Below, in pieces: positions 1 through 14,660 of a DNA stretch of 64,000 bases. Position 1 is the first letter of the stretch; each line of letters starts with the position of its first letter. This DNA is from Trichostrongylus colubriformis. Its lineage: Eukaryota; Nematoda; Chromadorea; Rhabditida; Trichostrongylidae. The notes below the pieces were generated by a model. That model did not search any database. It worked only from the letters and a program-made list of their open reading frames with translations, and was not told where the DNA came from. Location: contig OZ022260.1 of NCBI GenBank assembly GCA_963978905.1, forward strand, positions 36,721,326 to 36,785,325. Reading direction: 5' to 3'. The position numbers and the translations under genes were made by a program.

Positions 1-519
1 ATTATACATTTATTTATATTCGTTTGCATCATATTTCTAACGGCTGTAAACAGCACTACACTCACACGAGTAGCATTCAATATTTCCCTTCCTTTTAGGG
101 TGATTCGAAACTTATTGGTTCTCACGCTGCCTCCGTGTGCATGTCGATTACCATGTGTTTTAAATGCATTTTAAATCGCAGTTGAAATGAAATGGCTTTT
201 AAAGACTGACGAAAGACGTCATTCCTTCCATTCATACCCGGTACAAGTTGGCCGTCTTTGGACTCGTTGGCCTGAACGATCAGTATCACAGATATCTGCT
301 AAGCAGCTTCTTTCAACCTACAAGGACCATCTCTGCTGGGTTTTGAGAAAACGTCATCGTGCAGGTTTTCAAGTACTTGATGTTTAGTGAGGGGCTTCCT
401 ATAACCGGTTTTTATGTGCTCAGTGTCTAGGTAGAGCCTTCCTATAGAGGGTTTTCGATGACGATGTGGCCAGCCCAATCTTGCCGCTTCACATACTAGC
501 GCGCAGCCTTGCTGCTGCA

Positions 520-3500
520 ATGGCTGCATTTTCAATAGAAGACCCGGCGCTCAGCCTTCTTACTCTATTCGTATTCAATCAGTTTCGGTTTAAGAAGCCT
601 CCTGTCGGTAGAAGCGAATATGGCCGCGTCAAAGTGGCGTTGCTGCCTGGCAAAGGCCTCATGGATTGGGTACGGATGGCATCTGGAAAGGTACTCGTGT
701 TCCAATTCATTTTTATATTCGCGATATTTATTTGCATAACCAGACCGTTTTTATCGAACTACATTCAGATACTTGCTAAAATACAAATGTCAGTAGATCA
801 TAACGAGCTTATGAAGCATAACAAAAGAGACGACTGCTGGGTACATATTTTCGGAAAGGTATGAGTTTGTGATGTATTACACAAGTTTTTATATTTTGTT
901 GCGTAATACCCCGACTGTTATGTGGTAACCTTCGCTGTACATTAAGGTCTATGACGTCACATTATACTTAGAATTTCATCCTGGGGGTGTGCCAGAGCTA
1001 ATGCGAGCCGCTGGCACTGATGCCACTGATCTCTTCAACCAGTATCATGCATGGGTAAATTATGAAAGCATGCTGGGTTCGTGTCTTGTTGGACGTTTTA
1101 CAGGCGATCTTTCCAAATGTAAGTGCTCTTAATGATTCGTCACCAAAACCAACGAAACTCTGAGTATTTCAGTGCCGCAGCCAGGCCCTCCCACGATTGA
1201 GCAGCCGCAGTCTATATCAGCACAACTGAATGCGTTGATAATGAAAGGAAAGCAAAAAGAAGAGGAAACTTATGGAATAGGGTGGGTCGTGCGATAAGTG
1301 TTGTGCAAATTCTTGATAGAAGATTAGCTTTTGATTCTCATAAAAGATTTTAGTATTGTCAAAGATGGAAAGACACTGAAAATTAGTTCGGACAAGTGGA
1401 ATTCGACCAACCTTCGGCTTTCAAATGTTATTATTCATGTTTCATACTGCAAAAGTCGTATAAGAGTGGTCATTAGGGCTGTTGGCCACTCAGTATTTGA
1501 AGTGAAGTGGGGTAAGCTGTTTCTGGAGCATTCCAGCTCATTTCGCTTTTTAATGATATGTCGTGCTTGTTGATGAATTCCCTCATTTCTTTAGATGACG
1601 TCGCTTTCAATTCTGAATCTTGCGCTTATGAAATTCTAGTGAGAAGTGGATGTATTTTAATTACTTTTGAATCGATAGATGTTAATCAAGCCCTCGCATC
1701 AGCGACTCAATCCATCAGGCAGTCACCTCGTGAGTACTTCTTATATTTTTTCGTAGTGATCTTATGCTTCGATCATCCATGTTTCAACTCTCGTGTGGGA
1801 GTTACATTGAGCTATACCTTCTTGTTCACTTCCGTTTTAGTAATTTCAGTTCTCTTGACCGGGTGCTTTGGAAGTGCAAGTAGTAGCACGCTAGAATAAT
1901 GACGGACAGGGAATTATCAGAGAGTCGTAGATTGCTTCGCACTATTCGCGAGCTACCTTTGTGTGAGAATTAAAACAGGTTGTGAGAAATCAAAGCAATA
2001 TTCTTTTCGAGTTGTTAAAAACTAGTTGCATAAAGTCGCAATAAAAAATAGGAAGCAAATTTTTTTTGGGGAGGGGGAGGGGATGGGGGAGCCAATTTCC
2101 AATTGTATCGTCACGTAAGGGCATTCTCAAAAGTTTGGTGATCTAAAACTGTCATTGCCGGCAAAAATGTCCCAGTTACCCGAGGTGAGGTTTCATCGCT
2201 ACCAAGTGTTTTCTGGGAGTCTCTCAGCACAGGGCCTGTTGCACTCGAGTGATGTGCACACAATGGAATAGTCTGAGCATTGTAAGCCACAGAAATTGAG
2301 CCACGCTTCTTACTGGCCAATCCTATTGTATACAGCGTGCCCTGCGCGCGAATGAACTGCCATAATGTAGTACAACAAAAAAGGCAACTAACAGGACTGT
2401 TATATATGGGTCGTGCTTATTCAAACTGAGTATCTCTGAGAGCAATATCTTGGATCGAGATAAGGGCCGTATACAAGTTGTGTATGTCTAACTACGGATC
2501 GCAAAACGCACATTCACCACCAGTATCCCCAAGTGTCTTATCAGGTATTTAGGATCGGTGCATGGAACACACCGGTCACACACTATGAGAAGGTATATCC
2601 GTCTTCGGATCGAGCTACTCCGTTAGTCTGAAGTTTTCCCGAGCTTACGGAGGGTGGGAGATCAGTCTTTCTCTGGATCGAGAAGGGATTTCCCAATGCC
2701 GTCACGAACGGCGTGATGGACTTTCCATGGTGAGGGCTCCCTCCTAACTCACGAGCTGTCGTGCCATGCCAACCTCGTTCTTTTCACTCGTGAATTTTTC
2801 CGTGTGGAAATGTAAGTGCGGCAGTTCGCAGAATATCACTACGGATGCTCATTGGCTTTGGCGTAGTCTACGCCATGGTCATCCCTTTTGACCTGAAAAT
2901 GAAGTGGATGCAACGAACACTCTCAGTTGATTCTGGTGTACTGCTCCGAATGGCAGGTGATACGGCGGGTAGTACCCTTGATACCCACTTCCCTGCTTGG
3001 TATAGTCTAGAATTCGTTGATATAGATCCTTTGGCATGTTGCCATACAACATTGCTATATATTCGCTTCATAAACGGGTTAACTCACAGCTCCTTACGTT
3101 CAACCTCATTCACCCTCTTGTTATTCATTTTCCTATTTATTGTTGTACATTAATCTAATAAATACCGTATCTGTGTCACTATTCCGGAACTCAAGCTCTC
3201 GTTCTCTCGGAAACTGATTGAAAGCGGGGTTAATAGGTTGGTGCATAATTAGAGGAATCGTCTATGGAAAAATGATTTCTTCTCACCCCAATACTTAGGC
3301 TGTATTTGCCCAAGTGGGCAGCATGCAAAGTTTCACGCGAAAAACGTGTGAATCTGGCTAAGATATAGCATCACAAAGTCTTGGCCAGGTGGGCTGGACC
3401 TCCGAGCAAGTGTCCCCCCCCCCGTCGTCCGCCCAGATCGGAGACGCATTGTAAAAACAGAACGTTACGTATTCTCCGTTCCCAATCGAGTCGTATAACT

Positions 3501-5101
3501 TGACGGGGCTTCTACTCGGAGGCCTCGCCCCTCCGACTGTTTGCTCGCGGCCCTTACTAGGCAGATACATTATAAATATATGAATAACAAGGATGCACTT
3601 TTTTCGTGGACGATTCCTTTAATGCGACATTTTATCGTTGCGTTTTTCTGCAGTGAAAATTGACGTTTTGACGACTTCCGAGTGGGAAGCAGTCCTTGAT
3701 TGCGATGGTGAAAACGCTCCCGAATGATTATTTGACCACGTTTTTGTTAAATTTTATTATTGTTTTTGTAGATTTAAATGGTTGAGAAAACCGCATTAAT
3801 TGTGCACCACCCCAATAAAACACCACAGACTGCTAAATCTCCTCGGAAACGAAATTACAGGCCTTTTTAAAGATACCTGAATTTTTTCGCATGATTTCTC
3901 ATATATTTTGAATGTGAGACTTCATTTCGCTGCCTTGGAAGTCTACTCTCATTTCACTTTACTGGTCTTAAACGGCGCTTGCAGTTCTGGCCTATCACGA
4001 GTGTGCTATAGAAGAGAAACGTCCGATATCCCGCGACACGCTGTTATTCGTTCTGCGTTTACCAGAAGGATTGTTTTTCCCTGTGGCTCTGGGAAAACAT
4101 GTATCGTTCAGAATTAGGAAAGGAGGTATCGATTCAAGTATTTGTCCAGATTTTTCTGGATTTTGATTAAGTGACGATTTTGATTATTGATCGCTTTTTC
4201 TTTTGATTACATGTTTCCAGTTTCCTCACCGTAAATGAACTTTTCAGCATCGAAATTATACCGACCTTATACTCCCGTCAGCTTCGGCTCGCTGTCAGAA
4301 AATCCTGAAGAGCAAGAAAGAGCAGTTTGTAGTGGAGCTGCGAATATAAATTTCTTGATAAAAATCTACGAGCAGGGAATATGCACTCCGTCTTTGGCAG
4401 CCCTGAACGTTGGTAGGTACCGTGCAATAAGGTTTTTTTTTTCTCGTGTATCTTAAAGGTATATGTATTTCAGAAGACACAATTGAGATTAGCGAGCCCA
4501 TAGGAAAGTTTGAGTTGTCGTCGTGGATTAGTATGCAGAACGATTTGCTCATGTTGGCAGCAGGCACAGGACTAACGCCTATGGTCAATATCCTTAGAGC
4601 AAGGTTAAAGAAAATGGTTGATGAAAGCGTTAATAAGTGAGTTTTCAGGTGCATGAACTCGTAAAGTAATTGCTTTTCATCATTTTTTGCAGGGATAACA
4701 CTCGATTATTATTATTTAACAAAACAGAAAGTGACATAGTTAACGATGACTGGTTACCAATGCGCTGGTCAGATGAAAGAATTACTGTGAGTTTGTAAAA
4801 TCCTGGAACGCCTGAGAGATTTCCTTATTCTGAAGGATTAATCTTTCTTTTTCAGGTGGAACATATTCTCAGTAGTCCATCTCGAGAATGGACTGGACGT
4901 AGGGGACGTATTGACGCTGAAATGTTGCCAGCTGCTCAGATATCATCACGGGTGTTAATATGTGGGCCGGATGGATTCAATGCAACTGCACACAAGTAAG
5001 TTCGTTAGCACGTGAATATACTATTTTCACAAACAACTTCTTTAAGGCTTTTGCTGGATGCCGGTTACAAGGATGAAAATATTCACATTTTTCAAGGCTA
5101 G
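520..5101 (+). CDS. CYB5R4: Cytochrome b5 reductase 4 (NCB5OR): b5-CS-reductase fusion
   Basis: Soluble NAD(P)H oxidoreductase that passes electrons from FAD to a b5 heme; in animals linked to ER redox and lipid desaturation. Proposed exons: 520-690, 769-858, 947-1118, 1173-1281, 1354-1511, 1595-1729, 3985-4125, 4248-4412, 4474-4636, 4693-4786, 4856-4995, 5047-5101. They join in phase to 530 residues (human protein is 521). Visible: the NCB5OR-specific GLMDWVRM segment before the b5 domain; HPGG with heme ligands His98 and His121, a spacing of 23 as in the human protein; a CS/p23-like domain at about 181-278; FAD motif RPYTPVS (331-337); pyridine-nucleotide motifs GTGLTP (411-416) and CGPDGF (502-507). 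The start is the least certain part: ATG at 520 keeps the frame open, but an upstream exon or trans-splice site is possible. Intron 1730-3984 carries a MITE. The gene converges on the PEF gene 330 bp away. Confidence 0.93.
3252..3630. mobile_element. Long-TIR MITE, copy 1 (inside CYB5R4 intron 6)
   Basis: The outer ends are inverted repeats: AGAGGAATCGTC on the left and GACGATTCCTTT on the right, with matching inner arms around TGTATTTGCC / GGCAGATACAT and a C-tract in the core. Related copies lie at 52848-53286 and 56985-57356, with a half copy at 49855-50000. No coding capacity is seen, so this is a non-autonomous element. Confidence 0.72.
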
Positions 5102-5432
5102 TCAAATTTCACTACTGCCAAGCTTTATTATTAAAATTCATATGACGCTCAGCATGTGGGCATGATTTCTGTGATAAAACATTGATTGGAATGGAATAAA
5201 GCATTACTTGTGTGGTGATGCTGCCCTGGCCATATAACGTAGAAGTCACAGTGCATTGGTTAGAGGTAGCGAATCCATTTATTCTCTGTTTCTCTAACCA
5301 AGCATTTTCACTATGATACCAGTAGTCTGAAAAGACATGATATTGACAGGCGATTATGACGATATGAACGCACTATTAAGTGAACAGTTCATAACACAGC
5401 ATTGAAACAAACTAATGAGTACAATATAAATA

Positions 5433-7145
<1,713 letters not shown>

Positions 7146-7904
7146 TGCTAAAAAATTCTCTATTGATGATTTCCTACAGAAACACTTTCTCCTCCAAAGA
7201 CTCGTTCGAAACATCGTGCAGTATGCTTTTCAACGAAACCCTCTTGGAAACGACACAAGAGAGATGGAGTTCATTGAAATTGAGCAGAGGAAAGCGGAAA
7301 AATAAAAAAAAGGGTGGAGGACGTCAGTAATTGTTAGAGAGTTCCAGTCTCACGAATCTCTCGCAACTAGTGTCCTGATATTCGCTAGCCATAAATTGGC
7401 TTTTTTCTATCAGTAACACTATTCAGAATTTGCACCGAGACAAAAGTCGTTCCATGACTTTAAGATGAATTTAACACTTTTCAATTCAAAACCAGAAATG
7501 GTGCTTACTTAGAGTTAATAAGTGTCCTAAAAAGGTCGCAAGAGAAGAGGTTTTCAATTAAGAGCTCTTTTTGTCATTTTCATTTGGATTGATTTATAGA
7601 CGAATGACTTCAAATTTCCCCAGATGTTTTGATTACCGGTAACCAGATGAAATGGTGGGATCTTGTGAAGTACCTGGGTGCCGACGAAAATAAAGAACGA
7701 TCCGTATTATTATCTTGAACAGAAACATATAGGAGAAAAACACTAGGTGGCACGGTGGCACAGAAAACACTGCACTTACTTGGAACACGACAAAAATTCC
7801 ACTAGTCCATAAGGATACGTGGGTATCTCCACATTACCAACCAGCTGCCGATAATTAATTGCTTCCATGATATTATCTTCACGTAAAAACTGGGGGTCAA
7901 TTAG
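7146..7904. other. Upstream region of the PEF gene; no gene seen
   Basis: AT-rich 5' flank of the PEF gene. Short open frames are present, but none has a splice-supported partner or a recognisable motif. Confidence 0.5.
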
Positions 7905-8096
7905 AGTGGGGGCGAGCAACTTCTCACGAACGTCGAAGCTCCTTCCCTCCCTCGGCTGAGGCTAAAATCCTCCTCCTCCTACATGCCAAAGCATCTGTCT
8001 CATCTATTGTGGCCTAAGCCTGAGTAGGCGAAGGAGCTTTGACGTCCTTGAAAATTTTGCATCTTCCCCATCCCCCCTACAATTGAACTCACCCAA
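7905..8096. mobile_element. G/C-tract MITE, copy 1
   Basis: Begins near GGGTCAATTAGAGTGGGGG and ends in CCCCCCTACAATTGAAC, an inverted match. The interior (GTCGAAGCTCCTTCCCTCCC ... GAAGGAGCTTTGACGT) is itself inverted and matches the copy at 18251-18487 along its length. Non-coding. Confidence 0.65.
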
Positions 8097-11000
8097 AACT
8101 GGTTAAAGACACGTTGCTATTTTGGAATTAGAATCGAAACTCACAGGACTAATTTGCACTGATAAGCGTAAGACAAAGTGCAAAGCAAGTTCAATCAATT
8201 AATCAAAAGACGGTAATTTGGATTATGTTCGTAATTACGGGAGAGACACGGCGCAACGGCAGTGATCACTAGCCCAAGCGCCCGATCGACATCTCTTTTC
8301 GAACTGAGACTTTACCAAATCTACCACGCTTGATGTCTTTCTCTACTGAGTCGTTTTTATTTTTATTATCAATTTGCAACTTCAGATTTTCGTAGTTTAG
8401 CGCTGTGCCCAGAGGGAGGGTGATCAAGGTGATACTTCCATACCAAAGCTTTGTTTCCCTGGTCCAGATAGAAAAGACCTCCTGGCCCACAAACATTGCT
8501 TCTTGTTGCCCAACCCCATCTTTGCTAGCCTACTTGGATTGTGCTGGAATACGGACAGAGGCAGAGTCAAGCAACTAGATTATGGACTCGCCCCCCCCCC
8601 CCCACACTTTTTTTGAGTATCCGCTATTTCTGAGATTTTTACTCAGCCAGCGGTACCATCAAGAATATCAAGAGCTTACGGTAAAAAAAACTGAGGTCGA
8701 ACTCCTGACAAAGTGAAATAAACAAGAACTTAGCAGAATTCAGTGCTTATTTTCCAAAACAGAAGCGTCAAAGAAATTAAGAACCCAACAAAACCCAATA
8801 CTTATTTTTCGAAAAGAGCGTCGCCAACCATGATTAATGTGCACGTCCTTTAATGACAAAGGAGAAGGTCAGTTGAACTATACTATATCTCTAATATGAA
8901 AGAAGCTATACTGAAGGAAGCCAGTTGAGGAGAATTTTTTTTCATCAAAATGGCGAGATTTTCCCACGAATCTTAGGAAAAGGGAGTTCCCATTGAGTCC
9001 GAAATGCCTCCAGTACACATCCTCTGCTATCAAAGGTCCAATGGGACGGCGACTAGCGTTAACCGGTCTCGCTGCGGATGCGCCATGCATGGGTAATTGG
9101 TAACAGAAACTCTTATCCGGTATGGATGGTGACTGCTAGCACCAGTTTACTTTCTTCTAACCGTATTAAGATACGAAAGAAGCCTATATCAGCTATTTTC
9201 CTGTTTTTATCCCGTAGACTCTCCAATATTTATTCACGCTGACCACGGCCAATCGGTGGATTTCGGGGGTCTCGCTGCACGTAGTTCTGGTGCCAGCGCA
9301 CCTACGAAAGAGGCCGTTTCGTTGTGGATCGCACCATGCATGGGATTTCCATCGACAATCCATCAGGTTGAGGCACACTATTCTCGTGGTCGTTTTGGAT
9401 GTGCACTGTGAACAAGGTATCAAGTATCGACCTCGAACCACAGTATTATAATAGTTTTGAGCGGTTAGTTGCAGAGCTTGACACCTTGTTCACAGTTTAG
9501 AATTCTAAGAGCACCAAAGGGTCAGCCTGGCCTTTAACTCTGTCTATCTTTTGCCTTGTCCATGCGTTCTCCTCCCTTCAATATCGTCTTAAACATTTGT
9601 GGGATACTGGTTTCTGTTCCCTCTAGTTCTCAAATAAAGATTGGATTGAATATCAGTTCTGGATTTAAACCCAGTTAGTCAGTTCTATCACATCTCCCCT
9701 TTACACTTTGGACTCCTCTATACACTTTGGGCCCTCAACATGAGAAATTTCGTTGATCACTGCCTACCTCAACCATTAGACCCCCTCTCCCAACGTACCA
9801 AATACGACCCTCCTGTCGAAGATTCCTCGATGGAGGCATGACCCTGTTCAAAGATGTATGAGCCCGAAGTGCCCACCCCTTCCATACAAATAGCGCATAT
9901 AGTTTTACTGTATGATTCCCATCGTCCCCACTTTTAGATTTTCTCTTGACTGCTATGTTTTGATACAGTTTGCAGTGCCAAAGATTCCACAAAAAAGCAG
10001 GGATATGGTCAAAGGCATTGAAACTAGATCTGTGCTTTTGTTCTGACAAGATATACGAGTAATCTCCAGTAGTATGTTATGATAAAAATTTGGCGAAGAA
10101 GGAAGTCAAAAATATAATTAACTGAACTTTTTTCCACAATGTCTGAAGATAATTGAGTTTTTCCTCAAGATATGCGAAACCCTGGGAATTTTCTTAATCC
10201 TTGCAACTTAAACGTTGAACAGCTGAGATCAGTTGTGTTGCTTTATATATTGTTTTTTTTATGTCATTGAATAGGCCCATTATCAGTTGTAGTGATAGGA
10301 CGAAAAATAACAGAAAAAATATGCAGCATACCATAATTCGGTAAATGTGCTAATGTATTTGTGATGCATACTAGGTATGTATTTGCCAGTAAAAGCTACT
10401 ATATAGGTTAAGTGAGACTGGTAAGTAGTTCATAAAAAATGCATTTGATGTCACCGGTGTTTCAAAAGAAGTAGCATGGATGCTGATATTTATCTATCAC
10501 TCTCAGCTGGAGGCCTTTCTTATTCACTTTTGCCTAACAGTTAGAAAAGCGACTGATTCATGTATACGTTTGAAAAAGATCGCGGCACTATTCGACTACA
10601 AAGTGCGGTAACTAAACTAAGGAGGGAGTGTCAAGCAAACCGATCGAAGCAGGGTGAGGGGAGGGCAAAGGTGACGGTCTCACAGCAATTAGAAACGAGC
10701 AATAGCTTCTTATGTTCACGAAAAAGTGGATCCCGTACTTCTATACAACTCTAATCTGAATTGAGGAGTGTTTCACATGTAGACGGAAATGAATAAGTCC
10801 CTTAAATGCAGACTGCGTCTAGGCGCTCATGAACTATGAGGGTAGCACTCAAAAACATTTTAAATTACAATAGAGAATGATTCCATTGCAAATCTTCAAA
10901 ACATGTAATATCAACGTGTCCGATTGTCATTGGGAGGTTTTTATTTGAAATGTCGAAAGTAAATAAACAGTAAATAAACAAACAAAATCCTGCCTGCCAT

Positions 11001-14000
11001 TAATGATCTCCCGTGTGCGAAGTGTCCCCTCCCCCCCTCAAGGCTTTGGCTAGATGTTTAGGCGTCTATGCTTATCAGTGATTTATAGCCCACTAACGCC
11101 ACCTTTTTGAACCAAAACTCCTAAAATTGTTGACACCCGCCTTCAGCGAATGTATAGCCCCGATCAACAAGTTGACACCAGGCTCCAATATGAATGTGTT
11201 TCTGCGAAATTATATATTCAATTGCATACATGCATTAGGAGCTCTGAGCTTATACAGCCATAAATCTTCATTAAATCAGTGACCGTGAACAGTTAAGTTA
11301 TTTGGACCATCTTTACTGATTACTGGTAACATCTGCGGGTCGAGGCGTGCTGTGGCAATAATCGATGATGAGACGGCTGACAATAAAGTCGAAATAAAGA
11401 TGGAAAAGAGGAGAGCTGAGTGATAAAGACAGGTCTGAATCTGCTCCATTTAGTGCATGATTCACAGAGACAATTCGGCTGCGAACAAAAACACATTCAC
11501 GCACGGAAATATTGGTTAGTCCTGCCAAGCATTCAATCAATTCCGCCAAGAAGTTCCAAATATGCGAATTGGACTGTGGTGTAAGGGTCAACGACAACTG
11601 AGTAGTTGATAAGAATTCAGGGGAAAATTGGCTGTTCAATGATAAGTATGGTCGCGCTAATCTACACTGTCTAGGACTTCCCCATGTTCCCTGGTCGCTC
11701 TTGAAAATCACATGGCTGCGCGAAATGAAATTATCGATCAGCGAATACACCCTGTTGGATGAGTCGTTAATATGGACGGTTACATAATTTTTTTGATAAA
11801 ACATGATTAAAACTTAAGAGCATTCTTCAGTAGCTTATCAATGACCTGCGACAAGTTTCAATTACACTGCGAACAATACTTGCACTTCATATCAATTGAG
11901 AAGTACCGAATAATGGAGTTAACCATCAAAAATCAAAATATTCAAGCGGAGCTAACTGATAAGACAATAAAGTGAAAGAGTGGTGCATCATGTGGGCGGA
12001 ACATTGTGCAGACGATGAAATGTCGAAATGTTGAGGAGAATGACGTCCGTAATCCTCGAAAACTCGAGAAGAGCGAGTGTGAGTCATCAGTGATGTCTTT
12101 TCATGATGTGAATGAGTAATAAGGCCGGTGCTAGTTCTGATTAAGGTTTGGTCAATGCAAGCAAGCGCTGAAGTGCATTGGCCCGATCGACATCACTTTC
12201 GCGTTTGTGTTCTTTCCATCGCCCTCGCAGCCGCAATACCCGTCACAATAAACAGCACGGATGAGTCACCAACTGGCGCTGGGCCAAGGACACAACATCG
12301 GGCACTTGAGCAGAGGAGCTATTTTGGATTGTGTGGCTCATCAGGTGAATCAGGCGGAACTCAAGCCGCAATTAGCGCTGCTCTTCAGATAGCGAGTTTG
12401 TCAATAGGAAATTATATCGCATATTAATTACCTCTTTGAGGGTTTCAGCAATGAATTTAACGGTAGTTAGTTTTATGGCACACATGTGTTAATGTGGACT
12501 GAGCAATAGTAATTTCTAAGGAATTTTTGATATCGTAGCTCTAGCAAGCACGTTTCCTTTACCGAATAGAAGGAAACCGGTACGTGACGCACTCATGGTA
12601 AAGTGCGAAGTTATTATATGATGAATTGCAGTATGAGTAAGCGCTTGATTAGTGCCGGGTTGTAAATATCATTTTCCTGTACTTTTTTAAATGATAACGC
12701 AGAGGTGGTTTAGTGACGAAAGGCGTCGCTCCTACTAACATGTTCTAGGGATGAAAGGGCGCCCAAGTCAATTAAGACTTCCATTTTTTCGGAGGAGATG
12801 GATTGGTACCAGCAGATGAGTCTAATTTGTACATTGGCTGGGCTTTCCAAGACATAATACTGGCTAAATCGTAATCAAATCTCGCTATGATGCTGAAGTA
12901 CGTGGCGCATCCCAAACAGGGACTAAGGGCGCCAAAATCCCTATTCTCTTATTTGTCGCCTGGACAATAATTAAGGCCTCAAATACGAACGAATTTTCCA
13001 AATTTGAACAGGGCTTTTTTATGACTTAGCTTAGTACCGATTAGGATGCATAAAATAGGCTTTTAACCATGAACCCTATTTAGATTAACGATGAAAATCC
13101 AAGGAAAACTCGTCAATAAATTTATATAAATCGAATTAATTTGGAATGATAGTTCGGGCTGGCCGACATGATGTTGCACAACTGGGCATAACAGCATACA
13201 CAAGAAGAGTACAGGTGTATGGTTGCAAATAACTTGGTCATATGACAAAATAGCAGAGCGAAATTGGCCATCTACTGGTTTTATCGAGCGCTGCGTTCAT
13301 TGGCATCACGTAACCGAGGTGGGCATGCGTATGGCTGAGTCCTCTAGCCATGGTCTGGCCAGACCCGGAACCTTAACCTGAATCGATACGTGGAGCTTTT
13401 ATATCGCTGCTTGTTTAATAGAGGAATCCCGCTGACCACCCGCAGCGAGCTACTCAGACGCTATTATAGTAGGTAATGAAGTGTGAGACTACATCGTCCA
13501 AGGTCAGATCATTAAAGGACGCTTGCAGCGACAACAACTTCCAAAGCTTATGTTGACAGAACGTTGTGGTGATCAATGATCAGAGACAATGTTTACAAAT
13601 AACAACACAGCATTCTCAAAGCTGGGCCTCGTCAAGATATTTTGAGAATTACGATCCCATCGCTCCCAAACGACTAAAATCACGTGTTGTTCGTATATGG
13701 TATGACCGATAGTCATATTTTGTACCGCTACATAGTACCTGATTATCAATCGGCAACCTTTTCAGAAAACGGCCTAGATTCTCCAGAATCACATTTTGAA
13801 AAAGTGGGGACGTTCCTCGTCTGGTTTTCGTAAGATACGGTCCTCGTCTGGTGTTCATAAGATACGACCGCTGTCCATTTTCTGACCTGAGAAAAGGCGC
13901 CCTTTTTAAAGAAACCGGGAGTGATTGGGAGAAAGAGGAAGATGGGAAGAAATGATTGTTCTGAAACGAACATCGAGGTTAGAAGCAATAATTGGTAGCG

Positions 14001-14140
14001 ACGTTGTGATCTGTATTCGCATGTATTGAACAAATTACATCTTCCCCAGTGAGCTGAACGGGAATGGAGGGGGTGGCAATTCTTGCTGAGCGACTAGAAA
14101 TGACTGAGCGGGTAGTTTTTTCCTCCCTGCTAAATATAAG
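8097..14140. other. Six kilobases without a supportable gene
   Basis: Scanned on both strands. The longest open frames (minus 11313-11804, minus 9735-10049, plus 12128-12427) show no domain, no splice-linked partner and no signal peptide I trust, so they are not called. Two related GC-rich stretches near 9045-9095 and 9260-9355 share GGTCTCGCTGC and CCATGCATGGG and are probably dispersed repeats. Confidence 0.5.
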
Positions 14141-14144
14141 CGCT

Positions 14145-14660
14145 TCGTCTGTCTGTACCTCCGTCCATCCGTCACGAAATTAGGTATTATATGAAAAACG
14201 CCCTGTGGAGATGGGGACAAGTTTGCGATGGGTAGGGCATGGGAGCACTGAAATGTTCTGTTTTCAGACCGAAAATGGTTGAATGGTTTCTATATGACCC
14301 AAACGGGAAGATGGACTAGACTTAGAGATGAGTTTCTGAAGGTCATGAAATAGGGCTGGGGACAGTGGGCGGAGCACTTGTGGTTGTGGGCAGCTTGGAC
14401 GATACATGAAAAACGAGCTGTGGAGATGGGGGCAAGTTTGCGATGGGTAGGGTATAGGACAAGGTGTAAAAAGCACACATCGACCAGGTTTAGCTCCGCC
14501 CATGGGGGGCGGAGCGTACCTGGGATATTCCATTTTCAGACCGAAAATTGTTAATTGGGTTCTAATATGACTCAAACATGGGAGAAAGATAGAAGGTTAG
14601 AGTTTCTGAAAATCATGAAAGCGCCTCGGCACAGTGGGCGGAGCGCTGAGTGGGGTACGT
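14145..14660. repeat. Dispersed repeat, two tandem diverged units
   Basis: Two units of about 240-260 bp in direct orientation. Both contain a form of ACAAGTTTGCGATGGGTAGG or GCAAGTTTGCGATGGGTAGG, TTTTCAGACCGAAAAT and ACAGTGGGCGGAGC. The left end has a pyrimidine-rich GTCTGTACCTCCGTCC entry. A further copy lies in a MAGUK intron at 29085-29300, sharing CACGAAATTAGG and TATATGAAAAACG. Confidence 0.75.

Noticed and set aside
9735..10049. Minus-strand frame of 104 codons
   Set aside because: No domain or splice support; composition like the surrounding non-coding DNA.
11313..11804. Minus-strand open frame of 163 codons
   Set aside because: Low-complexity Ser/Leu composition, no domain, no splice partner and no upstream promoter or acceptor signal; judged to be chance or a decayed element.
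12128..12427. Plus-strand frame of 99 codons with Ala-rich part
   Set aside because: Starts at a non-ATG codon and shows no motif or linked exon.
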